This document shows positions 56,752 to 64,000 of a DNA stretch of 64,000 bases, piece after piece; within the stretch, counting starts at the first letter, position 1, and each line of letters begins with the position of its first letter. This DNA comes from Pseudomonas sp. Gutcm_11s (GTDB taxonomy: Bacteria; Pseudomonadota; Gammaproteobacteria; Pseudomonadales; Pseudomonadaceae), in assembly GCF_028649395.1 (NCBI RefSeq), contig NZ_JAQSUW010000016.1, forward strand, positions 344,719 through 408,718, written 5' to 3'. The notes beneath the pieces are model-generated. The model searched no databases, was not told the origin of the DNA, and saw only the letters and a list, made by a program, of their open reading frames with translations. The position numbers and the translations under genes were made by a program.

Positions 56752-58006
56752 GCAGAGCCTGTCGCGACGCATCGTCATCGCCTTCGTGTTGATGACGGCG
56801 CTGGTCGGCGGCACCTTCGCCGTCGGCATCGTCGAGACGGTGCACCAGGTCGAGGAGCGCCTGATCTCCAGCGAGCTGGGCGGCGATCTCGGGCGCCTGC
56901 TGAAGATGGAGAGCATGGACGACTGGCGCCATGTCCCGGAGCCAGGGCAGCTGTTCTATTTCAGCGACGGGCGCGACGACTTCGCCCTGCCGGCGAACCT
57001 GAGCGACCTCTCGCCAGGCTTCCACGAGGTGTTCCGCGACGACGTGTCCTACCACGGCTTCATGGAGCTGGTCGACGGTCGGCGCTACCTGCTGCTGCAG
57101 GACCAGAGCGGCTTCGAGGAGCGCGAGCAGCTGCTGTTCGCCGTGGTGCTGGTGGGCTTCCTGATCAGCCTGGCGCTGTCCGGTCTGCTCGGCTGGCTGC
57201 TGGCGCGCAAGGTGATTGAGCCGGTGGTGCGCCTGTCGCGCCAGGTGCGCCAGCCGGACCAGCTGCTCGACGAGGCGCCGCAGCTGGCGCGTGACTATGC
57301 TGGCGACGAGGTCGGCCAGTTGGCTGCCTCCTTCGATACCACCCTGGGGCTGCTGCGCCGGGCGCTGATGCGCGAGCGGCTGTTCACCAGCGACGTCAGC
57401 CACGAGCTGCGCACACCGCTGATGGTCCTCGCCAGCTCCTGCGAGCTGCTGCTGGAGAGCCCGGGCCTGGATGAGCGGGGCAGGGACCGGGTGCGGCGCA
57501 TGGTCGCCGCCACCGAGGAGATGCGTGGCCTGGTGCAGACCTTCCTGCTGCTGGCGCGTTCGCGCCAGGACGAAGGCATCGCCAGCCAGACCAGCCTGCG
57601 CGAGGTAGCCGATGCGCTGGTCGAGCAGTGGCGGCCATCCATCGAGGCCAAGGGCCTGCGCTTCGACTACCGGCCACAGCAGGCCGGCACCGGGTTGTAC
57701 AACGGTCCCTTGCTGCGCTCGGTGCTGGGCAACCTGTTGCGCAATGCTTGGCACTACACCGAACAGGGGCACATCATCCTCAGCCTCGGTGAGCAGGGTT
57801 TCATGGTCGAGGACAGTGGCGTGGGCATTCCTGCCGCCGAGCGCGAGGCCATGTTCCAGCCCTTCGTGCGCGGCGGCGCGGCGCGGGGCGAGGGCCTGGG
57901 CCTGGGCCTGTCGTTGGTGCAGCGCATCTGCGAGAGCCAGGGCTGGAGCGTCGAGCTGTCCGATGCCGAGCCCCGCGGCTGTCGCTTCCAGGTGAGCCTG
58001 GGCTAG
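56741..58006 (+). CDS. colS: Sensor histidine kinase ColS
   Basis: A 421-residue sensor with two membrane helices (about 11-30 and 132-155) around a periplasmic loop, a HAMP-like region, HisKA with His in DVSHELRTPLMV (about 220), and an ATPase domain with NLLRNAWHY and GEGLGLGLSLVQRI. The loop keeps His35, Glu38, Glu96, His105, Glu126 and Glu129 (the last two in ExxE form EERE), positions linked in P. putida to Fe(III)/Zn sensing. It should therefore detect excess metal and signal to ColR. Confidence 0.95.
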   Translation: MEFKQSLSRRIVIAFVLMTALVGGTFAVGIVETVHQVEERLISSELGGDLGRLLKMESMDDWRHVPEPGQLFYFSDGRDDFALPANLSDLSPGFHEVFRDDVSYHGFMELVDGRRYLLLQDQSGFEEREQLLFAVVLVGFLISLALSGLLGWLLARKVIEPVVRLSRQVRQPDQLLDEAPQLARDYAGDEVGQLAASFDTTLGLLRRALMRERLFTSDVSHELRTPLMVLASSCELLLESPGLDERGRDRVRRMVAATEEMRGLVQTFLLLARSRQDEGIASQTSLREVADALVEQWRPSIEAKGLRFDYRPQQAGTGLYNGPLLRSVLGNLLRNAWHYTEQGHIILSLGEQGFMVEDSGVGIPAAEREAMFQPFVRGGAARGEGLGLGLSLVQRICESQGWSVELSDAEPRGCRFQVSLG

Positions 58007-58188
58007 CCGTGTCGAACATTGCGTCTTGCACGCCGGTTGCGCGGGTACGGCTCTTGCAGTCTCCGCGCAACCGGCGGCCATTTGCCCGAATTCAGCACCG
58101 ATCTGCGGTCGCCAGAAGCACTGTGTTACCCAGCGTTACCATGCCGGGGCCATGGACGTGGGGAGCACTCGGTTCTGGAGAGTCGATT

Positions 58189-58881
58189 TTGTTCCAGCTG
58201 TCTTCCGCGGGAATTGCCGGTGGCGCTCAGTTTGAGCGCTGGTGGCAGCTACAAGGTGAATGGGTCGAAGCGCCCAATCAACGCCGGGGTGGGGAGAGCG
58301 GGGTGCAGCGCTTGCACAGCGCCGAGGGCCATCTGTTGTATGCCAAGCGCCAGGTGGGGCACCTGTGTCGCAGCCTGGCCCATCCATTTGGTCGGCCTAC
58401 GGTGCTACGCGAGCGCGATGCGCTGGATGGTCTGAGCCGCCTGGGTATCCGCGTGCCGCGGCTGATTTACTGCGGCGCCAGTTACCAGGCCGAGGAGGGC
58501 TGGCGTGGCCTGCTGGTCAGCGAGGCGCTGGAAGGTTTCAGCGATATCGAAAGCTGGTACGCCGCCGGTGGCGATCGTGGCGGTGAGCAGCATGCCGTAT
58601 TACTGCAACAAATAGGTGCGACACTGGCGCGGATGCACCTGGGTCGTTGGCAGCACGGCTGTCTGTACGCCAAGCACGTGTTCGTGAAGGTGACGCCCGA
58701 GGGTGTGGAAGTGGCGCTGCTCGATCTGGAGAAGAGCCGCCGCCGCTTCAGTCGCAAGCGCGCCGCTCAGCACGATCTGCGTCAGCTACGGCGGCATTCG
58801 CCCTGGGGCGAGGGCGAGTGGCAACAGCTGCTGCAGGGCTACGCCCTGCAGTGGGGCGGCGAGTTGCCGCAGCTGGGCTGA
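58189..58881 (+). CDS. inaA: InaA-family lipopolysaccharide-kinase-like protein
   Basis: About 230 residues if translation starts at the TTG at 58189, which has GGAGAG six bases upstream and yields MFQLSSAG ahead of the conserved FERWWQLQGEWVEAPN. ATG 58141 and GTG 58009 are longer alternatives without family-like sequence. The kinase-like core shows RRGGESGVQRL, YAKRQVGHLCRS, GRPTVLRERDALDGL, LVSEALEGF and LLDLEKSRRRF. It is related to Kdo/heptose kinases and induced by stress or weak acid in other bacteria. It lies 182 bases after colS. Confidence 0.85.
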   Translation: MFQLSSAGIAGGAQFERWWQLQGEWVEAPNQRRGGESGVQRLHSAEGHLLYAKRQVGHLCRSLAHPFGRPTVLRERDALDGLSRLGIRVPRLIYCGASYQAEEGWRGLLVSEALEGFSDIESWYAAGGDRGGEQHAVLLQQIGATLARMHLGRWQHGCLYAKHVFVKVTPEGVEVALLDLEKSRRRFSRKRAAQHDLRQLRRHSPWGEGEWQQLLQGYALQWGGELPQLG

Positions 58882-59023
58882 GGAACTTCGTTTTCAATGG
58901 GCGCTCTGATGAGCGCCGCGTCCCGCAGCGGTTCGCCGCTCGTCGGGTCAGGTGTTGCCAAGGAGTGGTCTGGACTAGTTTTAATTTTCAGGCGTTTGGC
59001 AGCGCTATCAAGGGGTTATCGAA

Positions 59024-59260
59024 ATGAAATTAGAAATCGCTAGAGGATTATTCCTCGTCGGTGCCCTGAGCGTCACGGCCCTGGCTGCCGCCGCCTGGCA
59101 GGAGCCCGCACCGCAGGTGCTGGATGCCGTCAGCTGTGCCGAGCAGCAGTGTCCGGTTGTCTCCAGCCGCCACACCAACATCAATGCGGTCGAAGCGGAC
59201 AGCGACAACCTGGTGCTACTGATGTTCGGCCTGTCCCACGCGATGAAGGCCGAGCAGTAA
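59024..59260 (+). CDS. Small exported protein, Pseudomonas-type, unknown function
   Basis: A 78-residue protein with a signal sequence (about 1-24, LFLVGALSVTALAAAAW) and a mature part of about 54 residues containing one cysteine pair, SCAEQQCPVV, followed by SSRHTNINAVEADSDNLVLLMFGLSHAMKAEQ. I do not recognise a domain. Short proteins of this type occur beside inaA in Pseudomonas. It has its own terminator; the upstream 142 bases should hold its promoter. Confidence 0.8.
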   Translation: MKLEIARGLFLVGALSVTALAAAAWQEPAPQVLDAVSCAEQQCPVVSSRHTNINAVEADSDNLVLLMFGLSHAMKAEQ

Positions 59261-59282
59261 CCCGGCCTGCACCGCTCCAAGA

Positions 59283-59308
59283 AAAAGCCCCGCATGTGCG
59301 GGGCTTTT
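59283..59308. terminator. Bidirectional terminator between the small protein and mexW
   Basis: AAAAGCCCCGCA and TGCGGGGCTTTT form a 12-bp stem with a TG turn; A and T runs on the two sides suit both converging transcripts. Confidence 0.9.
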
Positions 59309-59324
59309 CGTTTCTGCCGGTGGC

Positions 59325-62300
59325 TCAGTGCGCCACTGCGTGTGCCGTGGCCGGTCCCTTGTCCGGGCTGGCCAGCAGGGTGTAGACGCAAGGCAGCACG
59401 AACAGGGTGAACAGGGTGCCGATCGACATGCCGGTGGCGATCACCAGGCCGATGTCGAAGCGGCTCACCGCACCGGCACCGGTGGCGAGGATCAGCGGCA
59501 CCATGCCAAACACCATCGCCGCGGTGGTCATCAACACCGGGCGCAGGCGGATCGACGCGGCTTCCTCGATCGCCTCGCGCACCGACAGGCCCTTGTCGCG
59601 GCGCAGCTGGTTGGCGAACTCGACGATCAGGATGCCGTGCTTGCTGATCAGGCCGATCAGCGTCACCAGGCCCACCTGGGTGTAGATGTTCATGCTGGAG
59701 AAACCGAGGAAGATCGGGATCAGCGCACCGCAGATCGACAGCGGCACCGTCACCAGGATCACCAGCGGGTCGCGGAAGCTCTCGAACTGCGCCGCCAGCA
59801 CCAGGAAGATGATCGCCAGGGCCAGGCCGAAGGTGATGTACAGCGCGCTGCCTTCCTGCACGTACTGGCGGGTCGCGCCGGCGTAGTCGAAGGTGAAGCC
59901 GCGCGGCGCTTCCTCGCGGGCGATCTGGGCGATGGTGTCCGCCGCCTCGCCCATGCTGACGATCGGTACGCCCTCGATGGTTGCCGCGTTGAGCTGCTGG
60001 AACTGCTTGAGCTTGGTCGGTCGCGCGCGGTCGCTGACCTTGATCAGCGTGCCCAGCGGCACCATCTGCCCGCTCTCGCTCTTCACGTGGTAATTGCTCA
60101 GCCAGCCCGGGTTGTCGCGGTAGGGGCGCTCGACCTGGGCGATCACCTTGTAGCTGCGACCGTCGATGGTGAAGCGGTTGACCTCGCCCTCGCCGAGCAG
60201 GATGGCCAGGGTGGCCCCCAGGTCCTGCATGGAAACGCCCATCTGCGCAGCCTTGGCGCGGTCGATGTCGACCACCACCTCGGGCTTGTCGAAGGCCAGG
60301 TCGACGTTGAGGAAGGCGAACTTGCCCGACTCCATCGCGCGCGCCTTGATGCGCTCGGCCACCTGCAGCAGCGACTCGTAGTCGTTCGGCGTGTTGACGA
60401 TGAACTGGAACGGCAGGCCCTCACCGGTACCCGGCAGCGACGGCAGGTTGAAGCCGAAGATCTGCAGGCCGGGGATGTCGTTGAGGCGATGCTGGACGAT
60501 CGGCAGCAGCTCCATCTGGGTGCGCTCGCGCTCGCTCCAGGGCTTGAGCAGGAAGCCGCCGATACCCGACTGCACGCCGTCGAAGCCGTTGATCTGGAAG
60601 GACGAGTAGTACTCGGGGAACTCCTTGAAGATCTTCACGAACTGGTCGGTGTAGGCGTTCATGTAGTCCAGGTTGGTCGGCTGCGGTGCGTTGGCGAACA
60701 GGAACACGATGCCCTGGTCCTCGTCCGGCGCCAGTTCGTTCTTGCTGAACATCAGCAGCACCGGAATCAGGCACAGCACGATCACGCCGAACACGATCAC
60801 CACCGGACGGGTGTTGAGGGTGCCATGCAGGGCCTTCTGGTAGCGCCGCTTGAGGCGGTCGAAGATCATGTCCAGCTTGTGCGCGAGGCCCGTGGGGTTC
60901 TCTTCGTGGCGCAGCAGGCGCGAGCACATCATCGGCGACAGGGTCAGGGCGACCACGCCGGAGATGATCACCGCCCCGGCCAGGGTCAGCGCGAACTCCT
61001 TGAACAGCGCGCCGGTCAGGCCCTCGAGGAAGCCGATCGGGGCGTACACCGCGGCCAGGGTGATGGTCATCGAGATCACCGGCACGGCGATCTCGCGGGC
61101 GCCCTCGATGGCAGCGTCGAACGGCGTCTTGCCCTCTTCTATATGGCGGTGGATGTTCTCCACCACCACGATGGCGTCGTCCACCACCAGGCCGATGGCC
61201 AGGACCATCGCCAGCAGGGTCAGCAGGTTGATCGAGTAGCCCATCAGCTGCATGAAGAACAGCACGCCGATCATCGACAGCGGGATGGTGATCACCGGGA
61301 TCAGCACCGAGCGGAACGCGCCGAGGAACAGGAACACCACGACCACGACGATCAGCACCGCCTCGGCCAGGGTCTTCACCACCTCGTCGATGGAGGCGCG
61401 GATGAACTCGGTGGCGTCGTAGGCGATGGACACCTTGAGGTTCGGCGGCAGCTGCGCCTCCAGCTCCGGCAGGGCGGCGCGCACGTGCTTGATCACATCC
61501 AGCGGGTTGGCGCTGGGCGTGCCCTTGATGGCGATGTAGACGGATGGGATGCCGTCGAACGAGCTGATCGAGTCGTAGTTTTCCGCGCCCATTTCCACCC
61601 GGGCGATGTCACGTACCAGCACGCGGCTGTCGCCGCTGGTCTTCACCGGAATGGCGCCGAAGGCCTCGGCCGACTTGAGGTCGGTGGTGGCGTTGATGCT
61701 GGTGACGACGTACTCGCCCTTCACCTGGCCGGCGGCGGCGAGGAAGTTGTAGCGCTGCACGGCGCTGGTGACATCGGTCGCGGTGATGCCGTAGGCGGCC
61801 ATCTTCACCGGGTCCAGCCACAGGCGCATGGCGAATACCTGGTTGCCGAGGATCTCGGCTTCGGCCATGCCGGGCAGGGTGGCCAGCTTGGGCTGGATCA
61901 CCCGCGACAGGTAGTCGGTGATCTGCGGGTTGGACAGCTCGTCGCTGTAGAAGCTGACGTACATCAGCGCCGAGGCGTCGGCCGCTTCCTTGGACAGCAC
62001 CGGGTCTTCGGCATCCTGCGGCAGCTGGTTCTTCACCTCGTTGGCCTTAGCCAGCAGCTCGGTGAACAGGCGGTCGGTATCCGCCCCGATGCGCGCATAG
62101 ATGGAGATGGTGGAGAAGTTCTGCTGGCTCGACGACGTCATGTAGTCGATGCCCTCGGCACTGGCCAGGCTCTGCTGCAGCGGCTGGGTGATGTAGCCCT
62201 GGATGGTCTCGGCATTAGCGCCGGGATAGGCTGTGCTCACCGTGATCAGGGCGTTTTCCATCTGCGGGTACTGGCGGATCACCAGTTTGCTGAAGGCCTG

Positions 62301-62378
62301 GAAGCCCAGCAGGATGATCAGCAGGCTGACCACGGTCGCCAGGACCGGGCGCCGGATGAAGGGATCTGTGAAAGCCAT
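59325..62378 (-). CDS. mexW: RND multidrug efflux transporter MexW
   Basis: A 1017-residue inner-membrane proton/drug antiporter of the HAE1 RND family. It has 12 membrane helices and two large periplasmic loops (about 35-335 and 555-870). The proton-relay aspartates are in LAIGLVVDDAIVVVENIHRH (helix 4). The N terminus MAFTDPFIRRPVLATVVSLL and the helix-10 region KHGILIVEFANQLR (relay Lys) are typical. It follows mexV by 23 bases. No outer-membrane channel gene lies nearby; in P. aeruginosa MexVW uses OprM encoded elsewhere. Confidence 0.95.
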   Translation of the reverse strand: MAFTDPFIRRPVLATVVSLLIILLGFQAFSKLVIRQYPQMENALITVSTAYPGANAETIQGYITQPLQQSLASAEGIDYMTSSSQQNFSTISIYARIGADTDRLFTELLAKANEVKNQLPQDAEDPVLSKEAADASALMYVSFYSDELSNPQITDYLSRVIQPKLATLPGMAEAEILGNQVFAMRLWLDPVKMAAYGITATDVTSAVQRYNFLAAAGQVKGEYVVTSINATTDLKSAEAFGAIPVKTSGDSRVLVRDIARVEMGAENYDSISSFDGIPSVYIAIKGTPSANPLDVIKHVRAALPELEAQLPPNLKVSIAYDATEFIRASIDEVVKTLAEAVLIVVVVVFLFLGAFRSVLIPVITIPLSMIGVLFFMQLMGYSINLLTLLAMVLAIGLVVDDAIVVVENIHRHIEEGKTPFDAAIEGAREIAVPVISMTITLAAVYAPIGFLEGLTGALFKEFALTLAGAVIISGVVALTLSPMMCSRLLRHEENPTGLAHKLDMIFDRLKRRYQKALHGTLNTRPVVIVFGVIVLCLIPVLLMFSKNELAPDEDQGIVFLFANAPQPTNLDYMNAYTDQFVKIFKEFPEYYSSFQINGFDGVQSGIGGFLLKPWSERERTQMELLPIVQHRLNDIPGLQIFGFNLPSLPGTGEGLPFQFIVNTPNDYESLLQVAERIKARAMESGKFAFLNVDLAFDKPEVVVDIDRAKAAQMGVSMQDLGATLAILLGEGEVNRFTIDGRSYKVIAQVERPYRDNPGWLSNYHVKSESGQMVPLGTLIKVSDRARPTKLKQFQQLNAATIEGVPIVSMGEAADTIAQIAREEAPRGFTFDYAGATRQYVQEGSALYITFGLALAIIFLVLAAQFESFRDPLVILVTVPLSICGALIPIFLGFSSMNIYTQVGLVTLIGLISKHGILIVEFANQLRRDKGLSVREAIEEAASIRLRPVLMTTAAMVFGMVPLILATGAGAVSRFDIGLVIATGMSIGTLFTLFVLPCVYTLLASPDKGPATAHAVAH

Positions 62379-62401
62379 AGCGGGTTCCTTGGCGTCGGGC
62401 C

Positions 62402-63550
62402 TTATTGCTCGACGCTGGCTTGGGTGTCCTTGGTCAGCGACTGGTCATCGACGATGGTGACGTGGGAGCCGTTATCCAGCTTGAGCTGGCCGGCGGTGAC
62501 CACCTGCTCGCCGGCCTTGAGGCCCTTGAGTACCAGGACCACGCCGTCGCGGCGCTCGCCGGTCTCGATGAAGCGCCGCTCGACCTGCAACTGGGCCTGG
62601 CCTTTGTCGTCCTTCACTACGGCGCCTTTGTCGTCCTTCTTCTCGCCGATTACGTACACCGAGTTGCCATACAGGGTGTAGGTAATGGCGGTTTCCGGGA
62701 CCAGTACCTGGAGCTTCTCGCCCGGCAGCAGCACATGGAGGTTGGCGAACATGCCCGGCAGCAGCTTGTGGTCCGGGTTCGGCAGCATGGCGCGAACCTG
62801 GATGTTGCGGGTGGTCTCCTCGACCTTGGGGTTGAGCGCGTTGACTTCGCCCTCGAACACCTCGCCCGGATAGGCCGCCACGCTGATGCGCACGCGTTGG
62901 CCGATGGCCAGCTGCGGGTAATCCTGTTCGGGCAGGAAGAAGTCGACATACAACTTGGACAGGTCCTGCAGGGTGGCGAACGGGTTGCCCGGGCTCAGGT
63001 AGTCGCCGGTGTCCACCTGGCGGATGCCGATGGTGCCGGCGAAGGGCGCGAGGACGCGTTTCTTGTCCAGTTCGGCCTTGAGTTGGGAAACGCTGGCCTC
63101 GGCCTTGAGCAGTTCGGCGTTGAGGCGGTCGAACTCGCTCTTGGAAATGGCCTGCTTGCCGGCGATCTTCTTGCCGCGCTCGTACTCTACGCGGGCCAGT
63201 GCACGCACGGCCTCGGCGGTGGCGAGGATGGCGCGTTCGACTTCGCTGTCCAGTTGCAGCAGCGGTTGGCCGAGGGTGACCTTCTCGCCGGACTGGAACA
63301 GCACTTCCTTGACCGTGCCCTGTACCTCGGTGGTCAGGTCGACGCCCTGGAAGGCCTTGAGCGTACCGATGGCCGGCAGGCGGCTCTGCCAGGGTTTCTC
63401 CTCGGCAACGGCGGCAGACACGCTGATGGCCGGCTGCGGGGCCGAGAACATCTGGATCTGCTGATAGATGGAGAAGCCTTTGTAGGCGGCGAGGGCGAGC
63501 ACCACGACGAGCACGACGCCCAGCATGATGAGCATGCGGCGGAGCAACAT
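62402..63550 (-). CDS. mexV: RND efflux periplasmic adaptor MexV
   Basis: A 382-residue membrane fusion protein with an N-terminal membrane anchor (about 7-26, not a lipobox signal). It has a lipoyl domain (about 60-85 and 165-200), an alpha-hairpin (about 90-155), a beta-barrel (about 205-285) and a membrane-proximal domain including a Lys/Asp-rich loop GEKKDDKGAVVKDDKGQAQLQ given here as a landmark at about residues 300-320. It links MexW to an outer-membrane channel. First gene of mexVW. Confidence 0.94.
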   Translation of the reverse strand: MLLRRMLIMLGVVLVVVLALAAYKGFSIYQQIQMFSAPQPAISVSAAVAEEKPWQSRLPAIGTLKAFQGVDLTTEVQGTVKEVLFQSGEKVTLGQPLLQLDSEVERAILATAEAVRALARVEYERGKKIAGKQAISKSEFDRLNAELLKAEASVSQLKAELDKKRVLAPFAGTIGIRQVDTGDYLSPGNPFATLQDLSKLYVDFFLPEQDYPQLAIGQRVRISVAAYPGEVFEGEVNALNPKVEETTRNIQVRAMLPNPDHKLLPGMFANLHVLLPGEKLQVLVPETAITYTLYGNSVYVIGEKKDDKGAVVKDDKGQAQLQVERRFIETGERRDGVVLVLKGLKAGEQVVTAGQLKLDNGSHVTIVDDQSLTKDTQASVEQ

Positions 63551-63739
63551 ATTCCGAATCCTTGGCGAGGCAGAGAGAGCCTGGAATAGGCGAAGCAGGC
63601 ACCTTAGTGCCAGTCGATAATCAAGTCAAAAGCTTGGCGTTTACAAAGCTTTGCCGCGGCATTATCGCGCAAGGAACGGAGGGAAAAACCACACAGATGG
63701 CGGCAGAAACGGCACCTCCCTGTGCCATTTCGGCGAGGA

Positions 63740-64000
63740 TCAGGCGCCGAGGCGCTGGGTGACCTGGCTCAGCTCGCCGGACAGACTCTGCAGGTTGTGG
63801 CTGGCCGCCTGGGTGCGCTCGACGTTCTCCTGGTTGGAGCTGGCGATGGCGGTGATCTCGGTGAGGTTGCGCGAGATGTCCTCGGCCACCGAGGTCTGCT
63901 CCTCGGCGGCGGTGGCGATCTGCCGGTTCATGTCGCGGATGGCCTCCACCGCGCCGGTGATGCGCTCCAGCATGGCGCCGGCCTCGGTCACCTGGGTCAC
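63740..64000 (-). CDS. Methyl-accepting chemotaxis protein, C-terminal fragment (cut by window edge)
   Basis: The last 86 residues of a chemoreceptor; the rest lies beyond the right edge. The all-helical coiled coil of the signalling domain is clear: RITGAVEAIRDMNRQIATAAEEQTSVAEDISRN spans about the first third, with glutamine/glutamate pairs typical of methylation sites, followed by a heptad pattern to the stop. Sensor type and ligand cannot be known from this part. Confidence 0.9.
   Translation of the reverse strand: MTQVTEAGAMLERITGAVEAIRDMNRQIATAAEEQTSVAEDISRNLTEITAIASSNQENVERTQAASHNLQSLSGELSQVTQRLGA

Noticed and set aside
59328..62681. A 1117-codon open frame on the plus strand opposite mexW
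   Set aside because: Antisense shadow of a high-GC gene; the composition (His, Arg, Gln, Asp rich) is typical of such artefacts and no motif is present.

Overview
The window is chromosomal DNA from a Pseudomonas, most likely of the aeruginosa side of the genus. The evidence is high G+C with strong GC3 bias, gene order recalled from P. aeruginosa (tpiA-secG-tRNAs-rimP-nusA-infB-rbfA-truB-rpsO-pnp; acs-pgi-panDCB-folK-pcnB-crcZ-cbrBA-gluQ-dksA; groESL-fxsA; colRS-inaA; mexVW), and protein lengths and motifs typical of that genus. Nearly all of it is dense, intact coding sequence. I saw no insertion sequence, prophage, CRISPR array or integron. Homology statements come from memory of protein families, not from a search.

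Layout. 1-10.3 kb (+ strand): central metabolism, secretion, then the tRNA-Leu / tRNA-fMet / rimP-nusA-infB-rbfA-truB-rpsO-pnp translation and RNA-decay block. 10.3-15.3 kb: a sigma54-type promoter driving two small stress proteins (BON, CsbD), facing an operon of one large DUF748 envelope protein and three tandem DUF2845 paralogues. 15.3-20.7 kb: an rRNA-type methyltransferase, a thiolase, an MpaB-family oxygenase and acetyl-CoA synthetase. 20.7-33.6 kb (- strand): pgi, panD-panC-panB, folK, pcnB, the small RNA CrcZ, the CbrA/CbrB carbon/nitrogen two-component system with the tiny CbrX, gluQ and dksA. 33.6-36.4 kb: aminotransferase, sfsA, a stand-alone Rieske protein and a YbaN-like membrane protein.

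36.4-48.8 kb is the most distinctive part: a heme-acquisition island. It combines a cell-surface-signalling set (ECF sigma hxuI, anti-sigma hxuR, STN-domain TonB receptor hxuA), a biliverdin-forming heme oxygenase (hemO), and a complete phu set (receptor phuR divergent from phuS-phuT-phuU-phuV-phuW). Fur-like sites lie upstream of hxuI and between phuR and phuS. A HugZ/DUF2470 protein lies just beyond it.

48.8-64 kb: an SDR reductase, the HugZ-like protein, fxsA, groES-groEL with a clear sigma32 promoter, a PAP2 phosphatase plus sulfatase-fold membrane protein operon with an apparent ColR box upstream, the metal-sensing ColR/ColS system, inaA, a small exported protein, the MexVW-type RND pump, and the 3' part of a chemotaxis receptor cut by the window edge.

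Regulatory links inside the window: CbrAB should activate crcZ through the sigma54 promoter; CrcZ has six A-rich Hfq/Crc motifs; and acs has the same motif over its ribosome-binding site, so it is a candidate target. ColR has a candidate site next to its own gene, pointing at the neighbouring envelope-modification operon. The single strongest anomaly is the initiator tRNA gene at 1374-1450, which departs from near-invariant positions in the anticodon and T arms.
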